From contig NZ_JANUXY010000013.1 in the NCBI RefSeq assembly GCF_024814435.1, forward strand, positions 1 to 40,612: a stretch of 40,612 nucleotides of DNA, written 5' to 3'. The DNA is from Staphylococcus americanisciuri (GTDB lineage: Bacteria; Bacillota; Bacilli; Staphylococcales; Staphylococcaceae). Below are positions 1-11,800 of this stretch, in pieces. The translations under genes and the position numbers were made by a program. Under the pieces are notes generated by a model that was not told where the DNA came from, did no database searches, and saw nothing but the letters and a program-made list of their open reading frames with translations. Numbering within the stretch: position 1 is the first letter of the stretch; the number at the start of each line of letters is the position of its first letter.

Positions 1-5
1 CTTTA

Positions 6-120
6 TCTGGTGCCTATGGCAAAGAGGTCACACCTGTTCCCATGCCGAACACAGAAGTTAAGCTCTTTAGCGCCGATGGTAGTCGGACTTACGTTCCGCA
101 AGAGTAGGACGGTGCCAGGT
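6..120 (+). rRNA. rrf: 5S ribosomal RNA (distal gene of an upstream rRNA operon)
   Basis: The sequence has the typical Firmicute 5S core, including the CCGAACACAGAAGTTAAG block and the loop E strands GATGGTAGT and GCAAGAGTAGG. The two ends pair as helix I (CTGGTGCC with GGTGCCAG, including G-U pairs). Length is about 115 nt, the family norm. It lies at the window edge, so the 16S and 23S genes that presumably precede it are not visible. A terminator follows within 15 nt. Confidence 0.97.
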
Positions 121-129
121 AATTTAACG

Positions 130-158
130 AGAGAGGTCATTTCGACTTCTCTTTTTTT
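130..158 (+). terminator. Rho-independent terminator of the rRNA operon
   Basis: A 9-bp stem (AGAGAGGTC with GACTTCTCT, two G-U pairs) with a 5-nt loop is followed by seven T. It sits ten bases after the 5S gene, where an rRNA operon should end. Confidence 0.88.
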
Positions 159-175
159 GTGTTTTCATATAAATG

Positions 176-466
176 AGTGGTAGAAAGATATTGTAATTCC
201 AGCTGAGTTGGAATAGCTGTCTTTATTGAGCGTACAGTCCATTGCGAATGTGCGCTTTTTGAATACCATCGTTTCTTGCTTGCTCACTTGCCAAGGTGGC
301 TCACTCGAATTCATTTTGGGAGCACTACAGACACCTCATGCGTATGCTAAGATTTCGTAGTAATGCCCCCGTGAAGAATGGTTAGAAGTACGGAAAACTT
401 GTTCAAAGAAAAAAGCGGAATGGTTTATCATGCCATCCCACCGCGAATGATGTGGAATCTTTATTT
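176..466 (+). repeat. Dispersed intergenic repeat, copy 1 (longest, carries an insertion)
   Basis: This non-coding stretch shares ordered blocks with copies at 13691-13860 and 20251-20394. The blocks are a GTGGTAGAAAGATA-like start, a TTCCAGCTGAGTTGGAATAG block, a hairpin (GCGTACA with TGTGCGC) followed by T's, and an AAAGAAAAAAGCGGA block leading into TGGTTTATCATGCC. A 21-nt stretch at 221-241 is identical to 13753-13773. Compared with the others, this copy has about 130 extra nt between the hairpin and the AAAGAAAAAAGCGGA block. No coding potential was seen. Confidence 0.75.
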
Positions 467-494
467 AAGTTTGGGATTTTATCTATATGATAGC

Positions 495-546
495 GGCTGA
501 CTGGCACGAATATACACTTTTATAGTCTGTTTTACGCCAGTCAGCC
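495..546. repeat. Perfect 11-bp inverted repeat downstream of the ABC-F gene
   Basis: GGCTGACTGGC at 495-505 is the exact reverse complement of 536-546, with a 30-nt spacer. It lies about 50 nt beyond the stop codon of the minus-strand ABC-F gene, so it may form the 3' end of that transcript. Neither strand shows a proper T-run after the stem, so calling it an intrinsic terminator is uncertain. Confidence 0.7.
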
Positions 547-596
547 TTTGCCAATGAGGCACCTGTATGACTGCCTAGTTTTCTGTCATTCTCTTT

Positions 597-2210
597 TTAA
601 GATAAATGCTTTTTTATGTCATCATAATGGCCATAGCATTTTGTTAATGTTTGATTTTCTAATAAATAAGTGGTGTGAAACAGCTTATTGAGAAAGTATC
701 TGTCATGAGAGACGGTTATGATAGTGCCCTTAAAATCCAATAAGGCGTCTTCAATGGTCTCTTTAGCGTCAATGTCTAAGTGATTGGTTGGCTCGTCCAG
801 TATCAATATATGGTGATCGCTGTTAATGATTTGTGCCCATCGCAGACGTACCTTTTCGCCACCGCTTAAATCCTGTATCTTTTTAAAGACATCATTGCCG
901 TAAAACATGAATTGTGCGAGTATGTGACGTGCTTTTTCCTCTGTAACATGGATATCTTTTCTAAAGACATTAAGTATGGTATCATTTGCTTCTTTATCAA
1001 AGACATGTTGTGAGAGATACCCAATTTTCAGGTGTTGCGCTATTTGAACCCGTCCTTCATCAGGTATGACGTCGCCTAAAATTATTTTGAGTAATGTTGA
1101 TTTACCTATTCCATTTTCACCTACAATGGCGACATGTTCATTCCTTCTAACTAACATATTAACGTCTTTGAACAATAAGGTGTCGTATGTTTTTGAAACA
1201 CCTTCTATTTGAATAACTTTATTTGCACCATGTGGATTGTCTGTCAGATTAAGTGCCATTTGCTTGTGGTTAAGTGTTGGTTTCTCTAACCTTTTAATAC
1301 GATTGAGTGCTTTTTCCATACTTTTCGCACGTCGGAACATAGAAGCGTTGGGTGGTTTGGCTTGGCTGGCCCATGTTCTCAGTTGCGTTATCGCCTTTTG
1401 CATTTGTTTTATCTTCTTTTGTTGTGTTTTGTATGCTTCGAATGCGGCTAAAATGCGTTTTTCTCTTTCATCAACGAAGTACGAGTAGTTACCATGATAG
1501 TGATGTAGCTGTTGCTGATCTATTTCTACAATTTGATTTGTAACTTCATCTAAAAAGAAACGATCATGTGACACGATAACAACGGCACCTGTATAGTGCT
1601 TGATATGTTGTGCGAGCCACTCAATGGATTGGATATCCAAGTGGTTGGTTGGCTCGTCTAGCAATAGGAGTTCAGTTGGCTGGAGTAATAGTTTTGCCAG
1701 GCATACTTTGGTACGCTCGCCACCAGATAACGCACCCCATGTTGTTTCTAGTAGCGATGTGATGTTTAATCCATGTGCGACACGGCGTATTTTTGCATCT
1801 ATCTCATAACCACCATGTGATTCATAGTACGATTGTAGCTTGCCATAATGTGTCATATAAGCGTCTAAATTCTCGGTATCCACTACCATTTGTTGTGTCA
1901 ATGTATCGAGCTGTTGAGAGATATGATGCAGTTTTTGAAAAGCAGTTTCTAGGTATGTGTATATACACGTATTGTCATTGATGTTAGCTGTTTGAGCTAA
2001 ATAGCCAATCCCGATGTTCTTTTTCCAACTGATTGTACCTGAAGAAGGCGATTCGATTCCTGCAAGTAGCTTGAGTAAAGTTGTTTTACCTTCACCATTT
2101 CTTCCTACAAGACCTACGATATCACCGGTATTGAGGGTTAATTTAACTTGATCGAATAATATGTGGTCTAAAAAATGTTTTGATAAAGCAGATGTATTTA
2201 AAATGTTCAT
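597..2210 (-). CDS. ABC-F family ATPase, possible ribosome-protection (antibiotic resistance) factor
   Basis: This 537-residue protein has two ABC ATPase domains and no membrane segment, as ABC-F proteins do. Walker A motifs are at about 36-43 (GRNGEGKT) and 364-371 (GENGIGKS), signatures (LSGGE) at 161 and 448, and LDEPTNHLD at 184 and 471. A helical arm subdomain lies at about 73-155 and a basic interdomain linker at about 240-335. The arm and the DVFKK-x4-LSGGEKVRL context resemble YdiF and OptrA types, but their C-terminal coiled-coil extension is missing. ABC-F proteins bind the ribosomal E site and either assist translation or displace antibiotics; which applies here is not settled by sequence. 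The start at 2210 was chosen because GGAGG precedes it by 9 nt. It is the only minus-strand gene and has its own promoter and leader, which favours the inducible resistance type. Confidence 0.85.
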   Translation of the reverse strand: MNILNTSALSKHFLDHILFDQVKLTLNTGDIVGLVGRNGEGKTTLLKLLAGIESPSSGTISWKKNIGIGYLAQTANINDNTCIYTYLETAFQKLHHISQQLDTLTQQMVVDTENLDAYMTHYGKLQSYYESHGGYEIDAKIRRVAHGLNITSLLETTWGALSGGERTKVCLAKLLLQPTELLLLDEPTNHLDIQSIEWLAQHIKHYTGAVVIVSHDRFFLDEVTNQIVEIDQQQLHHYHGNYSYFVDEREKRILAAFEAYKTQQKKIKQMQKAITQLRTWASQAKPPNASMFRRAKSMEKALNRIKRLEKPTLNHKQMALNLTDNPHGANKVIQIEGVSKTYDTLLFKDVNMLVRRNEHVAIVGENGIGKSTLLKIILGDVIPDEGRVQIAQHLKIGYLSQHVFDKEANDTILNVFRKDIHVTEEKARHILAQFMFYGNDVFKKIQDLSGGEKVRLRWAQIINSDHHILILDEPTNHLDIDAKETIEDALLDFKGTIITVSHDRYFLNKLFHTTYLLENQTLTKCYGHYDDIKKHLS

Positions 2211-2215
2211 GTTTT

Positions 2216-2243
2216 GCTTCCTCCATTGTAGCTGCAAAGAAGC
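2216..2243 (-). promoter_or_regulatory. Hairpin sequestering the ABC-F ribosome binding site
   Basis: On the minus strand GCTTCTTT (2243-2236) can pair with GAGGAAGC (2223-2216) over 8 bp with two G-U pairs and a 12-nt loop. The 3' arm contains most of the GGAGG Shine-Dalgarno of the ABC-F gene, so folding should mask it. This is read directly from the sequence; regulation by it is inferred. Confidence 0.55.
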
Positions 2244-2249
2244 ATGAAA

Positions 2250-2385
2250 GGTGTCAGTTCCTTACAGCGTGATTGTTTTGTTCAAAAAAGACAGACTCCA
2301 CCAATTTTGAAAAAACAGTCGCAAATTTGTTGCGAATGATCTGTAAAAATCTGCAACAGTAAGCTGTAAGAAACATATGGACACC
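2250..2385 (-). promoter_or_regulatory. Long-range stem enclosing the leader ORF (candidate attenuator)
   Basis: In the leader RNA, GGTGTC (2385-2380) plus CTTACAGC (2370-2363) are exact complements of GACACC (2255-2250) and GCTGTAAG (2268-2261). This gives two helical segments of 6 and 8 bp that close the whole leader ORF and touch its own Shine-Dalgarno. Inside are TGTTGC/GCAACA and a TTCAAAA/TTTTGAA stem. A translating or stalled ribosome in the leader ORF would disrupt these pairings, as in erm-type or vmlR-type control. Confidence 0.5.
2254..2376 (-). CDS. Putative 40-residue leader peptide upstream of the ABC-F gene
   Basis: The ORF begins with ATG seven nt after a perfect AAGGAGG (2384-2390) and ends 43 nt before the ABC-F start. 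The peptide begins MFLTAYCCRFLQ and resembles no protein family I know. Three features suggest a regulatory upstream ORF: its ribosome site is stronger than that of the downstream gene, it lies between promoter and resistance-type gene, and the surrounding RNA can fold around it. Translation is not proven. If it is translated, the peptide itself may matter less than where a drug-bound ribosome stalls in it. Confidence 0.5.
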   Translation of the reverse strand: MFLTAYCCRFLQIIRNKFATVFSKLVESVFFEQNNHAVRN

Positions 2386-2407
2386 TCCTTGAATGTAAGT
2401 TATTTCT

Positions 2408-2436
2408 ATTGTATCTAAAAAGTGTGATATTTTCAA
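2408..2436 (-). promoter_or_regulatory. Sigma-A promoter of the ABC-F transcript
   Basis: On the minus strand TTGAAA (-35, 2436-2431) and TACAAT (-10, 2413-2408) are separated by exactly 17 nt. The distance to the leader Shine-Dalgarno is about 17 nt, so the transcript would start just before the leader ORF. Confidence 0.72.
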
Positions 2437-2516
2437 AATTGCTCATGATTTCACTACGCTGACCACATTTTACTTGTGCTATCATGTAAAATAGATAAGA
2501 AACGGAGGTGGGAAAG

Positions 2517-4482
<1,966 letters not shown>

Positions 4483-4519
4483 AATTAGGCAGATGTCGGT
4501 ATAGACCATTACTAAGATA

Positions 4520-4881
<362 letters not shown>

Positions 4882-4892
4882 ACATGATACTG

Positions 4893-4947
4893 AAGGTTGT
4901 GGCAGTGTATGCACGTCTTAGGATAGCAGCCTGTCTCAACCTTTTTT
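4893..4947 (+). terminator. Terminator-like hairpin between darA and holB
   Basis: AAGGTTG and a following GGCAG pair with CTG and CAACCTT across a long loop, and six T follow. It lies just after darA and before the holB ribosome site, so it may end the tmk-darA transcript or act as a partial terminator. Confidence 0.65.
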
Positions 4948-4970
4948 GATTTGAAGGAGGTTTGTGCACA

Positions 4971-5900
4971 ATGACGGAAATAGAACGATTGACGGCAGCA
5001 TATCGTAATGGAAAGTTATCACATGCGTACTTGTTTGAAGGTAATGATGCGGAAGCAATGTCGTCAACGGCGTTAGCATTTGCACAACTCATATTATGTC
5101 AAGATAATGAACAGTGCCGTATGAAGGTAGAAATGCGCAATCATCCGGATTTTCATTATGTTCGAACAGATGATGCCAATATAAAAAAAGAGCAAATCGA
5201 GCAATTGGTACATCATATGAATCGATTGCCAATTGAGAGTAAGTATAAAGTATATGTCATTCAAGATTTTGAAAAATTGACGGTGCAAGGGGAAAATAGC
5301 ATTTTGAAGTTTTTGGAAGAGCCACCGACTAATACGGTAGCTATACTCTTGTCGACAAAACCAGAACAAATTCTTGATACGATTCATTCACGCTGTCAAC
5401 ATGTGTATTTTAAACCTATGCAGCGTGAGGACTTTGTAACATATTTAGTGGAGCATGGAGATTTTACAAGACCGATTGCAGCGTTGATGAGCACGTATAC
5501 AACACAGGTGGAAGTGGCAACACAGCTGGCAGAAGACTATGAACTCGCACCATTGAGACAAGTGATTCTACAGTGGTGTGATAAGCTTATAAAACAGCGA
5601 GATATGGCATTGATTGGTGTGATAGAATTGTTAAAACATGCTAAGAATAGGCAATTGCAGCAAGTGACACTGTCAGCAGTCAATGCATATTTTCAAGATT
5701 TACTGTATATGAAGATTGGAATGAATGACAAAATTATTTTTACAGAATTACAAGGGGATTACCAAGCGCTTACGACGAAGTTAAATTATCATCAGTTGAC
5801 GCATATCATTGAAACCATTACTGAGGCGCATAAAAAATTGATGCAAAATGTAAGCCCAGCGTTGGTATTTGAACAAATTGTTATCAAAATGAAAGGGTGA
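4971..5900 (+). CDS. holB: DNA polymerase III delta' subunit
   Basis: This 309-residue AAA+ clamp-loader subunit opens and loads the beta sliding clamp together with the tau/gamma and delta subunits. As usual for delta', the Walker A is degenerate (LFEGNDAEAMSS), while the SILKFLEEPP and SRCQH motifs are conserved. The ATG at 4971 follows AAGGAGG with a 10-nt spacer. The next gene, ricT, begins 5 nt after its stop, or overlaps it if the upstream GTG is used. B. subtilis has yaaR before holB; it is absent here. Confidence 0.93.
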   Translation: MTEIERLTAAYRNGKLSHAYLFEGNDAEAMSSTALAFAQLILCQDNEQCRMKVEMRNHPDFHYVRTDDANIKKEQIEQLVHHMNRLPIESKYKVYVIQDFEKLTVQGENSILKFLEEPPTNTVAILLSTKPEQILDTIHSRCQHVYFKPMQREDFVTYLVEHGDFTRPIAALMSTYTTQVEVATQLAEDYELAPLRQVILQWCDKLIKQRDMALIGVIELLKHAKNRQLQQVTLSAVNAYFQDLLYMKIGMNDKIIFTELQGDYQALTTKLNYHQLTHIIETITEAHKKLMQNVSPALVFEQIVIKMKG

Positions 5901-5905
5901 CGCGT

Positions 5906-6709
5906 GTGTATCTTGTCGCTGGAATATACTTTGAAAAGGCAAATACATTAGAATACTATTCACCAGAAACGCATACATTAGTAGAAGGGCAGTATGTTGT
6001 GGTGGAATCCAATCGTGGTATAGAGCTGGGAATTGTTAAGTATGCCCCGAAAATGGTAGATGAAGCGGATGTGGTTCTTCCTTTAAAACCAGTTTTACGC
6101 ATCGCTACAGAAACGGATATGGTGGCTTATCAAGATAATGAACAGCGAGCGGAAGAAGCTTTTGAACTGTGTAAAGAATTTGTGCAAACATTAGCGTTAG
6201 ATATGAGACTTGTCAACTGTGAATACACGTTGGATCGTGCTAAGGTTATTTTTAACTTTACAGCAGATGAGCGAATTGATTTTCGAAAGCTAGTGCGTAT
6301 GTTAGCGCAAAAATTAAAAACACGTATTGAATTACGACAAATTGGTGTGCGCGATGAAGCAAAATTATTAGGAGGCATTGGCCCATGTGGTCGATCGCTA
6401 TGTTGTGCGACATTTTTAGGCGACTTTGAACCGGTGTCGATTAAAATGGCGAAAGATCAAAATTTATCATTGAATCCTACGAAAATTTCAGGTGCGTGCG
6501 GTCGTTTGATGTGCTGCTTGAAGTATGAAAATGATTTCTATGAAGCGGCACGTGCAAGTATGCCGGATATCGGTGAATCTATTGAGACGCCAGAAGGTAT
6601 TGGCGAAGTTGTAGCACTTAATATTATTGATGTGACGATGCAAGTGCGCTTAGAATGTGATAATCAGTTGATGGAATATCATATGGAAGAATTAGAGATA
6701 CTAAAGTAA
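5906..6709 (+). CDS. ricT: RicT (YaaT), component of the RicAFT / RNase Y specificity complex
   Basis: A 267-residue PSP1-domain protein. In B. subtilis RicT joins RicA and RicF in a complex binding iron-sulfur clusters that directs RNase Y cleavage and affects biofilm and competence. The cysteine-rich GPCGRSLCCATF and GACGRLMCCLKYE motifs are intact. The GTG at 5906 makes the N-terminus (MYLVAGIYF) align with homologues. A GTG at 5897, overlapping the holB stop as GTGA, would add three residues and cannot be excluded. It lies between holB and yabA as in B. subtilis. Confidence 0.9.
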   Translation: MYLVAGIYFEKANTLEYYSPETHTLVEGQYVVVESNRGIELGIVKYAPKMVDEADVVLPLKPVLRIATETDMVAYQDNEQRAEEAFELCKEFVQTLALDMRLVNCEYTLDRAKVIFNFTADERIDFRKLVRMLAQKLKTRIELRQIGVRDEAKLLGGIGPCGRSLCCATFLGDFEPVSIKMAKDQNLSLNPTKISGACGRLMCCLKYENDFYEAARASMPDIGESIETPEGIGEVVALNIIDVTMQVRLECDNQLMEYHMEELEILK

Positions 6710-6722
6710 GGAGGGCGCATAA

Positions 6723-7085
6723 GTGGATCGAAATGAGCTTTTTAATCGTTTAATGCAACTAGAAAATAATGTAAGTCGTATCCATGAAGATATGCAAGAA
6801 CTTAAGTCTCTCACTGTCGCTTTAGTTGAAGAGAATGTCGCTTTGCAGATAGAGAATGATAATTTGAAGACGTTGATGAACCAAGAGCTGGAAACAACAC
6901 CAGTTCAACGCATATCACAGACACAAGAAGAGAAAAAAACACCACAAAAAAAACAATTACAGAGTAGAGAATATTTTGCGACACTTTATCGTGAAGGTTT
7001 TCATATTTGTCATGATGTGTTTGGTAAGCATAGAAATGGGCAAGATTGTATCTTTTGCATGGATATTTTGAATAACAAGTTGTGA
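6723..7085 (+). CDS. yabA: Replication initiation control protein YabA
   Basis: This 120-residue protein is the Firmicute YabA, which binds DnaA and DnaN and limits re-initiation of replication. Its N-terminal half (about 1-60) is a leucine-rich coiled coil for tetramerisation. A charged, proline-containing linker follows. The C-terminal zinc domain holds HICHDVFG and CIFC. It starts with GTG, 8 nt after AAGGAGG, so the start is well supported despite the non-ATG codon. It is translated just after ricT, 13 nt away. Confidence 0.93.
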   Translation: MDRNELFNRLMQLENNVSRIHEDMQELKSLTVALVEENVALQIENDNLKTLMNQELETTPVQRISQTQEEKKTPQKKQLQSREYFATLYREGFHICHDVFGKHRNGQDCIFCMDILNNKL

Positions 7086-7098
7086 TGGGTGGGTTGTT

Positions 7099-7824
7099 AT
7101 GTTAGAGGTGAATGAAAGGTTCGATTATTTGCTGAAAGAAGACCTACGCATTATTCAAAATGATGCGGTCTTTTCTTTTTCTACAGACGCATTGTTGTTA
7201 GGGCACTTTACGCAAGTTCGTAAACGTGATCGTATATTAGATATGTGTACGGGTAATGGCGTGATTCCATTGCTGTTATCAGTAAAAGGTCAGAATGATA
7301 TCACAGGTATCGAGATTCAGTCACAGTTGGTAAATATGGCGCGGCGCAGTGTTGCTGCCAATGGCTTGGACGCTCGCATTACGATTGAGGAAATGGATAT
7401 CAATGAGATACCACAGCTTTTTAAGCCAGCGCAGTTTGATTTGGTAACGTGTAACCCCCCCTATTTTAAAGCGAATCAAGTACACCAACATCAGTTGGAA
7501 GCACATAAGATTGCACGACATGAAATTTATTGTACGTTGGATGATTGTTTGCGTGTAGCGAATCATGCATTAAAGCAAGGGGGGCGTATTGTCATGGTAC
7601 ATAGAGCGGAGCGGATGTTGGATTTGATGACTTCTATGCGTCGTTACCAACTTGAGCCAAAGCAACTGCATATGATTTACAGTAAGCCTGGCAAAGAAGC
7701 ACAAACAATAGTTGTTGAAGCACGTAAAGGTGGCAAGCAAGGCCTACATATTGCACCCCCATTTTATATGTATGATGCATCCAATCAGTACACATCAGAA
7801 ATGAGAGGTGTATATTATGGCTGA
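7099..7824 (+). CDS. trmN6: tRNA1(Val) (adenine(37)-N6)-methyltransferase family protein (YabB)
   Basis: A 241-residue class I SAM-dependent methyltransferase. The SAM-binding motif (DMCTGNGVIPLL) is at about residue 48 and the amino-methylating catalytic motif NPPYF at about 119. The family member in E. coli (YfiC) methylates N6 of A37 in tRNA-Val; that specificity is assumed for this orthologue (YabB of B. subtilis). The ribosome site is weak (GGTGGG). Its last eight bases overlap the next gene, suggesting coupled translation. Confidence 0.88.
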   Translation: MLEVNERFDYLLKEDLRIIQNDAVFSFSTDALLLGHFTQVRKRDRILDMCTGNGVIPLLLSVKGQNDITGIEIQSQLVNMARRSVAANGLDARITIEEMDINEIPQLFKPAQFDLVTCNPPYFKANQVHQHQLEAHKIARHEIYCTLDDCLRVANHALKQGGRIVMVHRAERMLDLMTSMRRYQLEPKQLHMIYSKPGKEAQTIVVEARKGGKQGLHIAPPFYMYDASNQYTSEMRGVYYG

Positions 7825-8065
7825 TCATTACACGTATATTTTAGAATGTGCTGATCATACACTCTACACAGGTTACACGACGGATCTGACAGCACGCATC
7901 AACAAGCATAATGAAGGTAAAGGTGCAAAATATACAAAAACAAGACGTCCGGTACGTCTAAAACATTATGAAATGTATGAGACAAAGTCAGAAGCATTGA
8001 AACGTGAACATGCCATAAAAAAATTAACACGCCAACAAAAGATAGCGTTAATTGAGGAGCGATAG
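7817..8065 (+). CDS. GIY-YIG nuclease superfamily protein (YazA type)
   Basis: A single GIY-YIG domain of 82 residues. The degenerate motif reads YILE...LYTGYT, followed by the conserved arginine region (TARINKHN) and the KGAKYTKTRRP and SEALKRE segments of the UPF0213/YhbQ group. These small proteins are thought to act on DNA in repair or processing; the target is not known. The ATG at 7817 lies 7 nt after AGAGGTG. Position between yabB and rsmI is the B. subtilis order. Confidence 0.88.
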   Translation: MADHYTYILECADHTLYTGYTTDLTARINKHNEGKGAKYTKTRRPVRLKHYEMYETKSEALKREHAIKKLTRQQKIALIEER

Positions 8066-8066
8066 C

Positions 8067-8903
8067 ATGGCGCATTTATATTTAGTGGGAACGCCCATTG
8101 GAAACTTGGAAGATATGACATTTCGTGCGATTCGCACCTTACAAGAAGTTGATATCATCGCATGTGAAGATACACGTGTGACGAAAAAACTATGTCATCA
8201 TTTTAATATTGAGACCCCGTTAAAGTCTTACCATGAACACAACAAAGGACAGATGACAGAATCGTTAATTGAGTTACTGGAAGAAGGACGGGATATTGCG
8301 CTTGTATCTGATGCAGGGTTACCGCTTATTTCGGATCCTGGTTATGAATTGGTGGTAAGTGCACGACAAGCGGGAATACATGTTGTACCGATTCCTGGTG
8401 CTAATGCGGGTTTGACTGCTCTCATGGCGAGTGGTCTGCCATCGTTTACGTATACTTTTTTAGGTTTTTTACCACGAAAAGCACGCGAAAAGTTAGAAGT
8501 GTTACAAGTACGCATGTTTCAAGAGAGCACGCTTATTTTGTATGAATCCCCATTTCGTGTAAAGGATACATTAGAGGCAATTGCAGAGGTGGATCCGAAT
8601 CGATGCGTAGGGCTCGGTAGGGAGCTGACGAAAAAGTTCGAACAGATAGAGACAAGAAAGGTGACAGAACTTATTACCCAACTTGAAGATACGATTCCGC
8701 TCAAGGGTGAATTTGTCGTCTTGATTGAAGGTGCCAAACCCCAAGCAACAACATCATGGTTTGAGGGCTTATCTATCGTTGAGCATGTAGACCACTATAT
8801 CCAGCAACAGATGAAACCGAAACAGGCGATTAAGCAAGTAGCACAGGAACGTGAAATGGCTTCTAAAGCAGTATATAACATTTATCATGGGATTGATGCA
8901 TAA
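8067..8903 (+). CDS. rsmI: 16S rRNA (cytidine(1402)-2'-O)-methyltransferase
   Basis: A 278-residue tetrapyrrole-methylase-fold enzyme that methylates the ribose of C1402 in the ribosomal P site. The LVGTPIGNLEDMT start, ACEDTRVT, the DAGLPLISDPG loop and the PIPGANA motif are all diagnostic for RsmI (YabC/YraL). The ATG at 8067 has GAGG eight bases upstream. It nearly abuts yazA. In B. subtilis abrB follows; here it is missing and metG comes next, as in other staphylococci. Confidence 0.95.
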   Translation: MAHLYLVGTPIGNLEDMTFRAIRTLQEVDIIACEDTRVTKKLCHHFNIETPLKSYHEHNKGQMTESLIELLEEGRDIALVSDAGLPLISDPGYELVVSARQAGIHVVPIPGANAGLTALMASGLPSFTYTFLGFLPRKAREKLEVLQVRMFQESTLILYESPFRVKDTLEAIAEVDPNRCVGLGRELTKKFEQIETRKVTELITQLEDTIPLKGEFVVLIEGAKPQATTSWFEGLSIVEHVDHYIQQQMKPKQAIKQVAQEREMASKAVYNIYHGIDA

Positions 8904-8920
8904 GACTGCGGGGTCGCTTA

Positions 8921-8949
8921 TTGAAAATACAAGTGAATTTCGATATATT
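8921..8949 (+). promoter_or_regulatory. Promoter for metG
   Basis: TTGAAA and TATATT are spaced by 17 nt and lie 31 nt before the metG start. The short leader has no room for a T-box. Confidence 0.65.
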
Positions 8950-8967
8950 AGATAAGATAAGAAATGA

Positions 8968-10941
<1,974 letters not shown>

Positions 10942-10950
10942 TGATGTATT

Positions 10951-10989
10951 AAGAGGTGAGGTCATGCTTTGAAGCACTCACCTCTTTTC
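10951..10989 (+). terminator. Terminator after metG
   Basis: A perfect 10-bp stem, AAGAGGTGAG with CTCACCTCTT, and a T-rich tail. It lies 10 nt after the metG stop and before the tatD ribosome site, so tatD depends on readthrough or an unseen promoter. Confidence 0.82.
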
Positions 10990-11019
10990 TATAAGAAGGA
11001 TCATATAGGAGGAAGATAT

Positions 11020-11787
11020 ATGTTAATTGATACACATGTTCATTTGAATGCAGATCAATACGATGAAGATTTGCAAGAAGTCATCGACCGCGCGCTTGAA
11101 GCGGGTGTGGATCGCATGTTCGTTGTGGGATTCGATACGAAGACGATTGAGCGTGCGATGCAGCTAATTGAAGACTATGATTTTATTTATGCGATTATTG
11201 GCTGGCATCCAGTTGACGCAATTGATTTTACAGAAGAACGCCTTGCATGGATTGAGGAACTGTCACAACATCCTAAAGTGATTGGTATTGGTGAGATGGG
11301 CTTGGACTATCATTGGGATAAATCACCGAAAGATGTCCAAAAGGAAGTGTTCCGTCAACAAATCGCATTGGCGAAACGTGTGAAGTTACCTATCGTCATC
11401 CATAATCGTGAAGCGACACAAGACTGTATTGATATCTTAATAGAAGAGCATGCAGAAGAAGTTGGTGGGATTATGCATAGCTTTAGTGGCTCACCTGAAA
11501 TTGCTGATGTAGTTATTAACAAATTGAATTTCCATATCTCACTTGGTGGCCCTGTAACGTTTAAAAATGCCAAACAACCAAAAGAAGTGGCCAAACATGT
11601 TCCACTAGATCGCTTATTGGTTGAGACAGATGCCCCTTATTTAACACCACATCCTTATCGTGGCAAACGCAATGAGCCAGCACGTGTGACGTTGGTTGCT
11701 GAACAGATTGCGGAATTACGCGGCATCACTTATGAAGAAGTAGCAAAACAAACAACTGCGAATGCGGAACGTTTATTTAATTTATAA
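11020..11787 (+). CDS. tatD: TatD family metal-dependent hydrolase
   Basis: A 255-residue TIM-barrel deoxyribonuclease of the TatD/YcfH group. Metal ligands are visible in DTHVHLN (His6, His8), GEMGLDYHW, HNREA, HSFSG and ETDAPYLTP. Family members have 3'-5' exonuclease activity on DNA or RNA and a proposed role in oxidative DNA repair. The ATG at 11020 follows AGGAGG by 8 nt. An upstream in-frame ATG at 10969 is rejected because it lies inside the terminator. The rnmV gene starts 13 nt after the stop. Confidence 0.92.
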   Translation: MLIDTHVHLNADQYDEDLQEVIDRALEAGVDRMFVVGFDTKTIERAMQLIEDYDFIYAIIGWHPVDAIDFTEERLAWIEELSQHPKVIGIGEMGLDYHWDKSPKDVQKEVFRQQIALAKRVKLPIVIHNREATQDCIDILIEEHAEEVGGIMHSFSGSPEIADVVINKLNFHISLGGPVTFKNAKQPKEVAKHVPLDRLLVETDAPYLTPHPYRGKRNEPARVTLVAEQIAELRGITYEEVAKQTTANAERLFNL

Positions 11788-11800
11788 AGAAGGTGTCAGT

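Noticed and set aside
1237..1981. Several plus-strand ORFs of 60-83 codons opposite the ABC-F gene
   Set aside because: They have no ribosome sites or recognisable domains and lie antisense to a well-supported gene.
10969..11019. Upstream in-frame start for tatD
   Set aside because: It lies in the metG terminator stem, has no ribosome site, and the added residues are not family sequence.
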